A DNA stretch of 29,587 nt from Acidobacteriota bacterium. GTDB lineage: Bacteria; Acidobacteriota; Terriglobia; Terriglobales; Acidobacteriaceae. Positions within the stretch are counted from its first letter, which is position 1. Each line of letters opens with the position of its first letter. This document shows positions 14,701 to 21,384 of this stretch, in pieces. The DNA is taken from positions 1 to 29,587 of the forward strand of contig JAJYCQ010000023.1 of the NCBI GenBank assembly GCA_021778315.1, given 5' to 3'. Position numbers and translations under genes: made by a program. Under the pieces are notes generated by a model. It saw nothing but the letters and a program-made list of their open reading frames with translations. It was not told where the DNA came from and searched no databases.

Positions 14701-16044
14701 TCACGCCCCGCGCAACTGACCCAGAAACTCCGTCAACTCCGCCGGCATCTCCGCCCGCAGCGACAACTCCTCCCCCGTCCGTGGATGCACGAACTCCAGC
14801 TCCGCCGCATGCAGAAAATTCCTCTCCAGGGACAAGCTCTCCGCATCACTCCGAGCCACCGCCGGACGGGCCTTCAACCCCGAACCCGCCGCCACCGCCG
14901 GCTGAATCCTGTGAGGAGCTCCATACAAAAAGTCCCCCACCACCGCATGCCCGATCGCCTGCATATGCACGCGAATCTGGTGCGTCCTGCCTGTCTCAAT
15001 CCGAACCTCGACCAGCGTGAACTTCCCGTACGCCCCATCCACCCGCTCCCGCACCTTCCAGTGCGACACCGCGGTCCGTCCGCCGACGCGCTTGGTCGTC
15101 ATCCGAATCCGCCGCACCAGATCCCGCGAAATCGGCAGATGGATCGTTCCCTCTTCGGCCTTCATCTCCCCATGCACCAGCGCGAGGTACGTCTTCCGCA
15201 TCCTCCGCTCCGAAAACATCTCACCCAGCGCGCGGTGCGTCACATCATTCTTCGCCACCACAATCAGCCCGCTCGTCTGCTTATCCAGACGATGCACAAT
15301 CCCAGGCCGCAGCGCTCCTCCCACCGAACTCAGCCCTTCAGCCGCGCCAAAGTGAAACAGCAGCGCATTCACCAGCGTCCCGCGATTATGCTCCGCGCCG
15401 CCCGACCCCGCATGCACCATCATCCCCGCAGCTTTATTCACCACCGCAAGATCATCATCCTCATACACAATCGTCAGTGGCAGATCTTCCGGCACAGCAT
15501 TCAGCGGCGCTGGCCGGGGATCGCCCTCCACCTCAATCAACTCGCCGCCCTTCAGCTTCTGCTTCGCCTTCCCCGGCTTCCCATCCACCACCACCTGCCC
15601 GCCGTCGATCATCAACACCACGCGCGCGCGACTGATCTCCGGAATCGCCTTCGCCAGATAAGCATCCAGCCGCATGCCCGCAGCGGCAGCCTCCGCCGCA
15701 AAACTCCTCACCCCATCCTCGGCCTCCAGATCATCCAGCACCTGGATCTCCGGTTCCGGCTCCACATACACCTTCGGCACCGGATACCGTCGCGGAGACT
15801 TCTCCTCCGACGGATGCTTGCCCCCATCCGGTCCCGACGTCACCAGCCCCGGCACATTCGCAAACGGCGACGGCGTCGTGTACAACTCCGCCGTGTCGTA
15901 CGTTGCGCGCTCCGGCTCCTTCGCGTCCTCACCAGCGGCCTTTCGAGCAGCTTCCTGCTCCTGCAGCAACGTCCGCTGCGCGCGATACTCCGCCTTCACC
16001 GACTGCCTCCGATTCCCTTTGGGCAACATATTCTGCGATGGCAT
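14701..16044 (-). CDS. rluD: RluD-type 23S rRNA pseudouridine synthase with long N-terminal extension
   Basis: 447 aa. RluA/RluD-family enzymes isomerise uridines in 23S rRNA. An S4 RNA-binding domain (GMRLDAYLAKAIPEISRARVVLMIDGG, ~123-150) is followed by the catalytic domain with motif II GIVHRLDKQTSGLIVVAK (catalytic Asp254) and later motifs TGRTHQIRVHMQAIGHAVVGD and FLHAAELEFVHP. The final ~20 residues are normal for the family. The first ~115 residues are a charged, disordered extension (many Glu, Lys, Pro) not found in E. coli RluD, which is about 326 aa. The ATG at 16044 directly follows the lgt stop (TAG then ATG), with AGAAGGAG about 9 nt upstream inside lgt, so the two are translationally coupled. 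Exact target uridines are inferred. Confidence 0.92.
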   Translation of the reverse strand: MPSQNMLPKGNRRQSVKAEYRAQRTLLQEQEAARKAAGEDAKEPERATYDTAELYTTPSPFANVPGLVTSGPDGGKHPSEEKSPRRYPVPKVYVEPEPEIQVLDDLEAEDGVRSFAAEAAAAGMRLDAYLAKAIPEISRARVVLMIDGGQVVVDGKPGKAKQKLKGGELIEVEGDPRPAPLNAVPEDLPLTIVYEDDDLAVVNKAAGMMVHAGSGGAEHNRGTLVNALLFHFGAAEGLSSVGGALRPGIVHRLDKQTSGLIVVAKNDVTHRALGEMFSERRMRKTYLALVHGEMKAEEGTIHLPISRDLVRRIRMTTKRVGGRTAVSHWKVRERVDGAYGKFTLVEVRIETGRTHQIRVHMQAIGHAVVGDFLYGAPHRIQPAVAAGSGLKARPAVARSDAESLSLERNFLHAAELEFVHPRTGEELSLRAEMPAELTEFLGQLRGA

Positions 16045-16809
16045 CTAAATAAACTCCTTCTGAAACATAAGCATCAACGAACCCACCACCACAGCCACCA
16101 GCCCAATCCACTGCACCGGATCAAGCCACGCCGCACCGCCCCAGACCGTTGGCTGCGTAATCATCGCCAGCCCAAACGCCATAAGCCCTCCCGCAACCAG
16201 CGCAGCCCCTGCAACCACTCCCCGCTTCAACGGCCGCCGCAGCATTCCCAGCAGCACCGCAAACAACACCACCGCACCCGCAAACCCATACAACTGCACC
16301 GGATGCACCCGCCCGATTCCCGGAGCCTGCACGCCCCACGGGAGACTCGTCGGCATCCCCGCATCCGTGCCCTCAAAATAATGTCCCAGGCTCAACGCCC
16401 CCGCCAGCAACGCCGCACAAGGAGCCCACGCGTCCATCGCCGCCAGCATCGGCAGCCGCTTCCACTTCACATACACCACCACCGCCAACACCGTTAGCCC
16501 CATCCCCCCATACGTAAACGACGGCAGCGACAGCAACGCCAGAGGTATCGTCACAAACGCATGCCAGTCCCTCACCACCAGCAGCGCCCGCGAGATCACA
16601 AACGCAGCCGTCACCGCGAACCAACCAGCATCCCAAAGCTGTTCCCCAACCATCCCCACCAGCTTCGCCGTTCGCTGGCTAAGCCACAGCGCAGCAATCA
16701 GCCCCACCGCCGACCACAGCCCATACACCGACACGCGCATCGGCCCCAGGCGCAGCACGCCAGTCGTCAACATCACCGCACTCTCAAAAATGCTCACCCC
16801 TTCGAGCAT
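16045..16809 (-). CDS. lgt: Divergent Lgt-family (prolipoprotein diacylglyceryl transferase-like) membrane protein
   Basis: 254 aa, six to seven membrane helices. Lgt attaches diacylglycerol to the lipobox cysteine of prolipoproteins. The order of landmarks fits Lgt: MRVSVYGLWSAVGLIAALWL at helix 1, SFTYGGMGLTVLAV, LSLGHYFEGTDAGMPTSLPWGV and HPVQLYGFAG. Several residues essential in E. coli Lgt are changed. The HGG motif (His103) reads YGG, and the Lgt signature GR-x-GN (Arg143) reads SLGHY, without the arginine. HPVQLY retains the family's HPxQLYE except the Glu. It may therefore be a divergent acidobacterial Lgt or a paralogue with another substrate. No Shine-Dalgarno or -10 box is convincing at the ATG at 16809. 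It is the first gene downstream of the 6S RNA terminator. Confidence 0.75.
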   Translation of the reverse strand: MLEGVSIFESAVMLTTGVLRLGPMRVSVYGLWSAVGLIAALWLSQRTAKLVGMVGEQLWDAGWFAVTAAFVISRALLVVRDWHAFVTIPLALLSLPSFTYGGMGLTVLAVVVYVKWKRLPMLAAMDAWAPCAALLAGALSLGHYFEGTDAGMPTSLPWGVQAPGIGRVHPVQLYGFAGAVVLFAVLLGMLRRPLKRGVVAGAALVAGGLMAFGLAMITQPTVWGGAAWLDPVQWIGLVAVVVGSLMLMFQKEFI

Positions 16810-16843
16810 ACGCGGCCCACCCCACCAACTCGGCCCCGCTAAT

Positions 16844-16874
16844 CCCTAACCCCTGTCTTTCCCTAATCCCTGTT
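16844..16874. repeat. Heptamer repeat, pyrimidine-rich (copy C)
   Basis: The pair CCCTAAC-CCCTGTC (16844-16857) is repeated as CCCTAAT-CCCTGTT (16861-16874) after a TTT spacer. It lies between the 6S RNA terminator and the lgt start. Confidence 0.7.
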
Positions 16875-16877
16875 CTT

Positions 16878-17074
16878 AAAAAGACCGACCCACGGGGCCG
16901 TACAGCGAGGCGCAGGTGAACCCGCGTTAAGCGGTGGACCCCAGCCGTGGCTCTTTAGGCTTTCCGGACTGGCGGACCTAGCACACCGAGCCATTTATAC
17001 GAGCTGGAACCCTGTTCAATGAGTATTGGTTCAACCTGCGTTATTCCCCATACCTGCTTTGCAGGCCGGTCTCT
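16878..17074 (-). ncRNA. ssrS: 6S RNA (global regulator of sigma-70 RNA polymerase)
   Basis: About 195 nt on the minus strand. The outer closing stem pairs GACCGGCC (17071-17064) with GGTCGGTC (16890-16883, one G-U) and runs straight into five T residues, which terminates the transcript. An inner stem pairs CGCAGG-T-TGAACC with GGTTCA-CCTGCG (one bulged base). Between them and the apex lies the family hallmark GGTGTGCTAGGTCCGCC followed by GGAAAGCCTAAA, matching the E. coli block GAGCAUGCUCGGUCCGUCC / GAGAAGCCUUAAA. A small hairpin CCTGC-AAA-GCAGG sits on the 5' side. The promoter at 17082-17110 places +1 at 17074. zapA lies two genes upstream, the usual neighbour of ssrS (zapA-ssrS in E. coli). 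6S RNA mimics an open promoter and sequesters the holoenzyme. SRP RNA was considered and rejected. Confidence 0.88.
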
Positions 17075-17081
17075 GCCTTGG

Positions 17082-17110
17082 ATGCTATCGGGGCTTCACA
17101 ATTTACGCAA
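17082..17110 (-). promoter_or_regulatory. Promoter of the 6S RNA
   Basis: Minus-strand TTGCGT (17110-17105), a 17-nt spacer and TAGCAT (17087-17082) place transcription start 7 nt on, at A17074. That is three bases before the 6S closing stem. It lies in the gap just after the TlpA-like gene stop. Confidence 0.65.
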
Positions 17111-17127
17111 CCCCCACCTTCACCCCA

Positions 17128-18213
17128 TCAACTCCCCGCATGCGCCATCACCGTTGTTGACGACCCCGACGGCGCTGTCTCCAGAAGGTGCCGCACCGTC
17201 CCGCGAAGGTCTCCCTTCGCCCCAGCCTCCCGCAGTTGCACCACACCATCTCCATCGATAATCACGTACGTCGGATACCCCGTCACATGAAAAAGATTCT
17301 GCAGCGCGTGCCCCTCGTCATACACCTGAAGGCCCTCCAGCCGCTCCTCTTTCACATAGTCCTTCCACGCGTCCTCGCTCTTGTCGACATCCACCTCGAG
17401 CAGCACAAAGTGGTCCTTGTCAAAGCTATCCAGCATCGACTGCACATAGTCCGAATCGCGCTTGCAGAACGTACACCACGTCGCCCAGAAGTCCACCAGC
17501 ACTACCTTCCCGGCAAGCGAGTCGAGCGAAATATTCTGCCCATCCATCGTCCTCGCTTCAAATGCAGGAGCCGGTTCTCCCCGAGCCAGCGACACGTCCT
17601 TTGCGAACCGCAGCGCCCGTGAGCACTCAGTCGCGCTCGTTCCCGGCATCGCCGCGCACGCAACAAATTCACGCCGCGCGTCGTCATCCTGCTTCTGCGC
17701 CGCAAGTACCCGCGCATGTCCCATCCGAACCGCTTCATCCGTCGGATCGTCGCTCGAGCCTTGCCTCAAAACCTCCTCAGCCCTCCGCAGTGAAGCCTCA
17801 GCGTGCTTCGGGTTCTTCTCGATCGCTCCCTGGCCCTCAGCCTCCGCCAGCGAAAGCTCGAAGTAGGCCATCCCCTCGCGCAGCTCCGCCTCCGCCTTCG
17901 CACGAGCGTCCGATGCCCGTAGCGCCACCTGCGCATCCGTTGCAGCCGATTCCTTATAGTCTCCCAAATTCAACTGCACCCGCGCCATCGCATCCAGACA
18001 CGCAACGCACCCACCACCCGCGGCCTTCACCGCAGCACGATAGCTCTCCACAGCCGCCGGAAGCTGCTCTCGCTCTTCATACTGCTTCCCCTCAGCGAAC
18101 GCCTTCTGCGACGCCTCTGGAACCAACGCAGCAACGGGCCCCTGTGCAATGCCCTGGCTCAGCACCGCCGCCGCAATCATCCCCACGAACACACATCTGC
18201 CGACAACCCGCAT
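17128..18213 (-). CDS. Exported TlpA/ResA-like thioredoxin with N-terminal TPR region
   Basis: 361 aa. A signal peptide (MRVVGRCVFVGMIAAAVLSQGIAQG) is followed by a helical tetratricopeptide-like region (~35-205: YEEREQLPAAVESYRAAVKAAG, LNLGDYKESAATDAQVALRA and similar pairs). The thioredoxin domain starts at GEPAPAFEARTMDGQNISLDSLAGKVVLVDFWATWCTFC, with redox cysteines Cys247 and Cys250 and the cis-proline in TGYPTYVIID (Pro314). Such proteins reduce disulfides on periplasmic substrates, for example during cytochrome c maturation. The CTFC active site differs from the more common CxPC. Extra cysteines in the TPR part (Cys69, Cys72, Cys186, Cys197) could form structural disulfides. GAGG lies about 10 nt before the ATG. 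It sits between zapA and the 6S RNA, 85 bp after zapA. Confidence 0.88.
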   Translation of the reverse strand: MRVVGRCVFVGMIAAAVLSQGIAQGPVAALVPEASQKAFAEGKQYEEREQLPAAVESYRAAVKAAGGGCVACLDAMARVQLNLGDYKESAATDAQVALRASDARAKAEAELREGMAYFELSLAEAEGQGAIEKNPKHAEASLRRAEEVLRQGSSDDPTDEAVRMGHARVLAAQKQDDDARREFVACAAMPGTSATECSRALRFAKDVSLARGEPAPAFEARTMDGQNISLDSLAGKVVLVDFWATWCTFCKRDSDYVQSMLDSFDKDHFVLLEVDVDKSEDAWKDYVKEERLEGLQVYDEGHALQNLFHVTGYPTYVIIDGDGVVQLREAGAKGDLRGTVRHLLETAPSGSSTTVMAHAGS

Positions 18214-18298
18214 GCCGCAAACCTCGTGCGAGCATCATCGGGCTTTGGGCTCAAATTGACAAGAACTTTTCAGCAGCCGTCGCGACGAACCCTGCGCC

Positions 18299-18694
18299 TC
18301 AACCAGCCTTGCGCTCTTCCAGCACCTCGTCCAGCATCCCCATCAACGACCCCGCACGCGCACGCACAGCACTCTGCGCCGCCTGTTGACGATTCGCCTC
18401 CACCGTCGCACTCAGCATCTCGCACCGCGTCCGCAACGCCAGCAACTCATCCGCAATATTCAGCGCAGCCAGCACCGCCACGCGCAGCGAGTCCACCGTT
18501 GCTCCGCCCGCCGACACCGCCCGCATCTTTGAGTCCACCACCGACGCCAGCCGCTCAATGTGCCCCGGGTCCGTCCCCCGTAGCTGATAAATCTGATCGT
18601 AAATATCCACGACAACGGCTCCTGAATCGCGCGCCTCCAACTCTGCTCGCGATATCTCCGCCGCGGTTCTCATTTGCATCTCGTCCACTTCCAC
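18299..18694 (-). CDS. zapA: Cell division protein ZapA
   Basis: 131 aa. ZapA bundles FtsZ filaments at the division ring. The FtsZ-binding domain is clear: VVVDIYDQIYQLRGTDPGHIERLASVVDSKM (residues ~27-57), followed by the helix DSLRVAVLAALNIADELLALRTRCE and a coiled coil to the end. The open frame begins with GTG at 18694, preceded by GCAGGAG that partly overlaps it; an ATG at 18679 (MQMRTAAE) is an alternative start. The N-terminal ~25 residues and the C-terminal coiled coil make it longer than E. coli ZapA (109 aa). It lies 36 bp after the zapB-like gene and is part of the conserved pheT-zapA-6S RNA neighbourhood. Confidence 0.92.
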   Translation of the reverse strand: MEVDEMQMRTAAEISRAELEARDSGAVVVDIYDQIYQLRGTDPGHIERLASVVDSKMRAVSAGGATVDSLRVAVLAALNIADELLALRTRCEMLSATVEANRQQAAQSAVRARAGSLMGMLDEVLEERKAG

Positions 18695-18730
18695 TCCTGC
18701 CAGTTGCTCACCGGCGGTTGGCCCGACTTC

Positions 18731-19060
18731 CTAAACCACTTCCTCAATACTCGCCAGCATCTTCTCCACGCGCAGCCGTACAGCCTCGCGCTCACGCTGC
18801 AAGCTCTGCACCTCGGCCTGCGCATCGCCAGACGCACTCAGCTCCAGCTTCAGCGCAGCCAGTTCACTCTGTGCAGCAGCAGCCTCCGCCTTCGCCGCAA
18901 CCAGCTCTGCATGCGCCGCGGCCACTTCCGTCTCAGCAGCAGCGCGCGCCGCCTCCGCCGCGATCTTTGCTTCACGCTCTCTCTTGATCAGCTCGACCGT
19001 CTGGAGCACCTTCTGCTCCAGCGCCTGAAACTCATCGACACTGATACTTGCGGATCCCAT
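18731..19060 (-). CDS. zapB: Small coiled-coil protein, ZapB-like
   Basis: 109 aa. Almost the whole chain is one predicted coiled coil rich in Ala, Glu and Leu, beginning ISVDEFQALEQKVLQTVELIKREREAKIAAE and ending LQREREAVRLRVEKMLASIEEVV. The N-terminal part (F-x-x-LEQKVxxxVEL-I-x-x) resembles ZapB, the Z-ring scaffold that binds ZapA, and the gene directly precedes zapA, supporting that role. The alanine-rich centre (AAHAELVAAKAEAAAAQSEL) is longer than in E. coli ZapB (81 aa). A strong Shine-Dalgarno sequence GAAGGAG lies 7 nt before the ATG at 19060. TATACT further upstream (in the 158-bp gap to pheT) could be a -10 box. Coiled coils give weak homology, so the name rests mostly on context. 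Confidence 0.75.
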   Translation of the reverse strand: MGSASISVDEFQALEQKVLQTVELIKREREAKIAAEAARAAAETEVAAAHAELVAAKAEAAAAQSELAALKLELSASGDAQAEVQSLQREREAVRLRVEKMLASIEEVV

Positions 19061-19218
19061 GTGCTACTCCTTCACAGTGCCATCCAGCACCGTCTCACCT
19101 CGAAGTATAGGTCTCTACCTGGAGGATTTTGCTGTGCACAGGCGCAGGGGTATCTCTCTGAATTCCCTTTTCTTGAACGCCACTCATTGCAACCACGCGC
19201 TTCTGTGAGAAGAGCCCG

Positions 19219-21294
19219 CTACGCTCGCTGCACGCCGCCTAACCCCGTCAACTGCGCAACCATCCGCTCCGACCACCGCGTCAGTTCCTCTTCCGTCAGC
19301 GTCCGCTCATACGACTGAAACACCACGCGCAGCAGCAGCGAATAGCTTCCTGCGGCGACCGCCTTCCCCTTCGCATCGCGGAACACTTCCACAGGCGCAA
19401 GCCGCTGCAACTCAGCAAGTCCAAGACCGCGTACACCAGCTTCAATCTGTGCCCACGTCACCGCATCCGGAAACACAAACGAGAAGTCCCTCTCCACCGC
19501 CTGGAATCGCGATAGCTCGCGCACCACTGGCTGCCGCAGCGCCGTCTGCATCAATCTCTGCGCATCGATCGTCGCAATCACGCAAGGCTGCCGCAGCTTG
19601 CGAGCCTGCAACTCCGCCGCACTCAACTCCCCAAACACCGCAATCGACTTACCATCCAGCAGCGCCCGCGCACCACGTCCCACCGCAATCCACGACGGCA
19701 ACTCACTCGCATCAAAACTAACCGTCCCACCAAACTTCGCCAGCAGCGCCTCGATCGCGCCCTTGGTCTCATAGAACAGAGCGTCCTCCGCCTTGTACAA
19801 CGCCGTTGCCACCGCCGCACCGGTCGCACCCAGAGCAAGTCCAACCTTCTCGCTCACCTTCTGCGTCGATCCCGTAAACACCGTGCCCATCTCAAACAGC
19901 CGCACGGTGCTAACATCGCGATGCAGATTATGCGCCAGCATCGTCGCCATTCCCGAAGCCAGCGACGGCCGCAGCATCCCCGCCTCCGCGCTCAGCGGAT
20001 TGCCCATCGCCACCGCATTCTCACCAAACGTCGCAGCCTCTTCCGCCGACGTAAACGTGCTCGACACCGCCTCCGTAAATCCCAGCGCCCGCAGCGTCTC
20101 GCGTATCGCCGACTCCTGCAGCGCATGCGGCAACTCCCTCACCGCGCCCGCAAAGCTCGGCAGCGTATCCGCAAACCGGTTGTACCCATACACCCGCGCG
20201 ACCTCTTCAATCAGGTCGATCTCGCGCTCCAGATCCAGCCGCCAGCTCGGCAGCTTCACCGCATACTCGCCCGCCGCCGTCTGCGTCAGCCCACATCCCA
20301 GCGCACTCAGATACCGCGCAACAATCTCCTCGCCAATCCCCAACCCATCCGCAGTCGTTCCCAGATGCCGCGCAACTTCGCTCACCTGCAGCGAAATCGC
20401 CTCTCGCTCCGAGGTCTTCGCCGCCGTCTCCGCAATCACCACATCCACCAGCGGCCCCACAACCTCACCGCCGCTCTGCTCCACCACCATCCGCGCCACC
20501 AGGTGATTCGCCAGCGGAGCCGCATTGAAATCCGCGCCGCGCTCAAACCGGTGGCTAGCATCCGTATGCAATCCATGCCGCCGCGAGCTAGCGCGAATCG
20601 CCGCCGGATCAAACCACGCCGCCTCCACCAGAATATTTTTCGTAGCCTCCGTTACGCGCGAATCCCACCCGCCCATCACTCCCGCCAGCGCCAGCGCCTT
20701 CACCTCATCCGCCACCACCAGGTCCTCATCCACCAGCGTCCGCTCCGACCCATCCAGCAACTGCAACCTCTCTCCCGCACGAGCGCGCCGCACCACAATG
20801 CCGCCAACAATCTTGTCCAGATCGAACACATGCGTAGGCTGCCCCATCGCCAGCCAGCCAAAGTTCGTCACATCCACCGGCGCCGAAATCGCCTTCTGCC
20901 CCAGCGCAGCAAAATATTCCGCAATCAATCCCGCACTCGGCCCCACCGTAACGCCGCGAATCACTCGCGCCGTAAACCGTCCGCACAAATCCTTCGCCTC
21001 AATGCGAACCGGAAATCCCTCACCCGGCTTCGTCTCCGCAACCGCCGCGCCCATGCCCTCACTCAGCGGCTTCAACGCAACGTTATAGATCGCCGCAGCC
21101 TCGCGCGCGACGCCATAATGATTCATCGCATCCACGCGATTCGTCGTTATATCCATCTCGAATCGAGATCCGCCCTCAACCGCAAAGATCCCCTCCACCG
21201 CCACCCCACGCAGCGTCAGATCTTCCGCGAGTTGTGCATCCGAAACTTCCAGCGCCGGCAGATACGAGCGCAACCACGAACTAAGAATATCCAT
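19219..21294 (-). CDS. pheT: Phenylalanine--tRNA ligase beta subunit lacking the N-terminal EMAP tRNA-binding domain
   Basis: 691 aa. The beta subunit of the (alpha-beta)2 enzyme that charges tRNA-Phe, with the editing site. The chain starts MDILSSWLRSYLPALEVSDAQLAEDLTLRGVAVEGI and moves straight to RFEMDITTNRVDAMNHYGVAREAAAIYN (~45-72). In E. coli or Thermus PheT about 110 residues of EMAP/OB tRNA-binding domain lie between these points; here they are absent. The B3/B4 editing part (DVTNFGWLAMGQPTHVFDLDKI), the B5 domain, the core catalytic-like domain (HALQESAIRETLRALGF) and the C-terminal FDX-ACB anticodon domain (ELSRFQAVERDFSFVFPD ... YERTLTEEELTRWSERM) are all present. The length of ~690 versus 795 in E. 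coli is explained by this one loss. No strong Shine-Dalgarno sequence. It is not adjacent to pheS. Confidence 0.95.
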   Translation of the reverse strand: MDILSSWLRSYLPALEVSDAQLAEDLTLRGVAVEGIFAVEGGSRFEMDITTNRVDAMNHYGVAREAAAIYNVALKPLSEGMGAAVAETKPGEGFPVRIEAKDLCGRFTARVIRGVTVGPSAGLIAEYFAALGQKAISAPVDVTNFGWLAMGQPTHVFDLDKIVGGIVVRRARAGERLQLLDGSERTLVDEDLVVADEVKALALAGVMGGWDSRVTEATKNILVEAAWFDPAAIRASSRRHGLHTDASHRFERGADFNAAPLANHLVARMVVEQSGGEVVGPLVDVVIAETAAKTSEREAISLQVSEVARHLGTTADGLGIGEEIVARYLSALGCGLTQTAAGEYAVKLPSWRLDLEREIDLIEEVARVYGYNRFADTLPSFAGAVRELPHALQESAIRETLRALGFTEAVSSTFTSAEEAATFGENAVAMGNPLSAEAGMLRPSLASGMATMLAHNLHRDVSTVRLFEMGTVFTGSTQKVSEKVGLALGATGAAVATALYKAEDALFYETKGAIEALLAKFGGTVSFDASELPSWIAVGRGARALLDGKSIAVFGELSAAELQARKLRQPCVIATIDAQRLMQTALRQPVVRELSRFQAVERDFSFVFPDAVTWAQIEAGVRGLGLAELQRLAPVEVFRDAKGKAVAAGSYSLLLRVVFQSYERTLTEEELTRWSERMVAQLTGLGGVQRA

Positions 21295-21384
21295 TGTGCA
21301 GCAGTACTTTCTATAGGAGCGGTTAGGCCCAGCGCATGACGCCCAGGCACATCCCTTTTATTGTCTCAGAGCCAGCCCGTCCCC

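Noticed and set aside
14689..16497. Long plus-strand frame of 602 codons rich in Arg, His and Pro
   Set aside because: It lies opposite rluD and lgt, both with full catalytic or family motifs, and its composition is the usual shadow of G-ending codons read backwards.
16883..17071. SRP (4.5S/scRNA) RNA instead of 6S RNA
   Set aside because: CAGTCCGGAAAG looks a little like the SRP tetraloop region, but the GGAAGCAGC 3' side is missing. The long closing stem, the GGTCCGCC/AAGCCTAAA block and the zapA linkage fit 6S RNA.
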